From: Deltaproteobacteria bacterium RBG_13_61_14
GTDB taxonomy: Bacteria; RBG-13-61-14
NCBI GenBank assembly: GCA_001797815.1
Contig: MGQK01000132.1
Coordinates: forward strand, 17,963-23,826
DNA length: 5,864 bases
Direction: 5' to 3'
The notes under the pieces were generated by a model. It saw only the letters and a program-made list of their open reading frames with translations. It had not been told where the DNA came from and made no database searches. Position 1 is the stretch's first letter. The number at the start of each line of letters is the position of its first letter. A program made the translations under genes and the position numbers. Below are positions 5,793 to 5,864 of this stretch, piece by piece.

Positions 5793-5816
5793 CCAGGCAT
5801 CGCCGCGGGCCCCTGG
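5793..5816 (+). other. Possible hairpin after the last gene of the unit
   Basis: CCAGG (5793-5797) pairs with CCTGG (5812-5816). Inside the loop GCC (5802-5804) can pair with GGC (5808-5810). It starts 25 bases after the DASS stop codon, where an operon terminator would be expected, but no T-tract follows (ACTTCC). A Rho-independent terminator is therefore not supported; it may be a transcript-end stabilising structure or chance. Confidence 0.25.
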
Positions 5817-5833
5817 ACTTCCGCCGCGTGCAG

Positions 5834-5862
5834 TTGAAAAATTCAAGACGATCAATTAAAAT
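5834..5862 (+). promoter_or_regulatory. Predicted sigma-70-type promoter facing out of the window
   Basis: TTGAAA (5834-5839) and TAAAAT (5857-5862) are separated by exactly 17 bases, and each matches the sigma-70 consensus at 5 of 6 positions. The surrounding 34 bases are strikingly AT-rich in an otherwise GC-rich window. The transcription start would fall just past base 5864, so the target gene is outside. The -35 hexamer is also part of a small inverted repeat, TTGAA-AAA-TTCAA (5834-5846), which might be an operator. Confidence 0.6.
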
Positions 5863-5864
5863 TA

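Noticed and set aside
4361-5800. Long open frame on the - strand opposite the DASS transporter (also similar ones at 1352-2275 and 2332-3147)
   Set aside because: The translations are low-complexity, rich in Asp, Glu, His, Gln and Gly, with no domain pattern. They mirror hydrophobic codons of the real genes, as expected in GC-rich DNA.
5793-5816. Rho-independent terminator after the DASS gene
   Set aside because: A stem can be drawn, but its 5-pair arms enclose a large loop and no T-run follows, so it is listed only as a possible hairpin.
4612-5859. Overlapping + strand open frame inside and past the DASS gene (and 1294-2238 over the TSUP gene)
   Set aside because: Both are Arg/His/Pro/Gly-rich frame shadows of convincing membrane-protein genes and have no recognisable domain.

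Overview
The window is GC-rich and gene-dense. All seven recognisable genes lie on the + strand. It looks like a chromosomal segment of a bacterium with elaborate two-component signalling. Gene content and codon style suggest a deltaproteobacterium-like (Desulfobacterota) or other proteobacterial genome, but this is inference: no rRNA or other taxonomic marker is present.

Left part (1-1202): the 3' end of a sensor histidine kinase (catalytic ATPase domain intact, phospho-acceptor His outside the window), then 37 bases later a 184-residue response regulator. The regulator has a normal receiver joined directly to a Fis-like helix-turn-helix, with no AAA+ sigma-54 activation domain.

Middle (1203-1339): a 137-base non-coding leader, purine-rich at its start, containing two overlapping inverted repeats that could form alternative hairpins. 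No convincing promoter was found in it.

Right part (1340-5767): a compact five-gene unit. It encodes a TSUP (TauE/SafE-type) anion permease, a membrane-anchored TIGR02186/Alph_Pro_TM-type protein, a universal stress protein with a complete ATP-binding motif, a stand-alone tandem CBS protein, and a DASS/SLC13-type anion transporter. The first three genes are joined by 1-base stop/start overlaps (TGATG), and the two junctions share nearly the same 14 bases. The next two gaps are 65 and 27 bases, each with a Shine-Dalgarno site. Two membrane transporters therefore flank three accessory proteins, one with an extracytoplasmic or periplasmic-type domain and two from families that often bind adenine nucleotides.

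A reasonable reading is an anion import/export module (sulfite, sulfonate, sulfate or carboxylate; substrate not determinable here) whose activity is tuned by nucleotide-sensing proteins and whose transcription may be controlled by the upstream two-component pair. The transporter has lost both SNT motifs and the first-repeat proline-asparagine motif of well-studied DASS members, so its ion coupling or substrate may differ.

Right edge (5768-5864): a GC-rich possible hairpin after the last stop codon, then an abruptly AT-rich stretch with a near-consensus sigma-70-type promoter (TTGAAA, 17 bases, TAAAAT) that would fire into a gene beyond the window. No mobile elements, CRISPR arrays, tRNAs or rRNAs were seen, and no gene-free stretch exceeds 137 bases.
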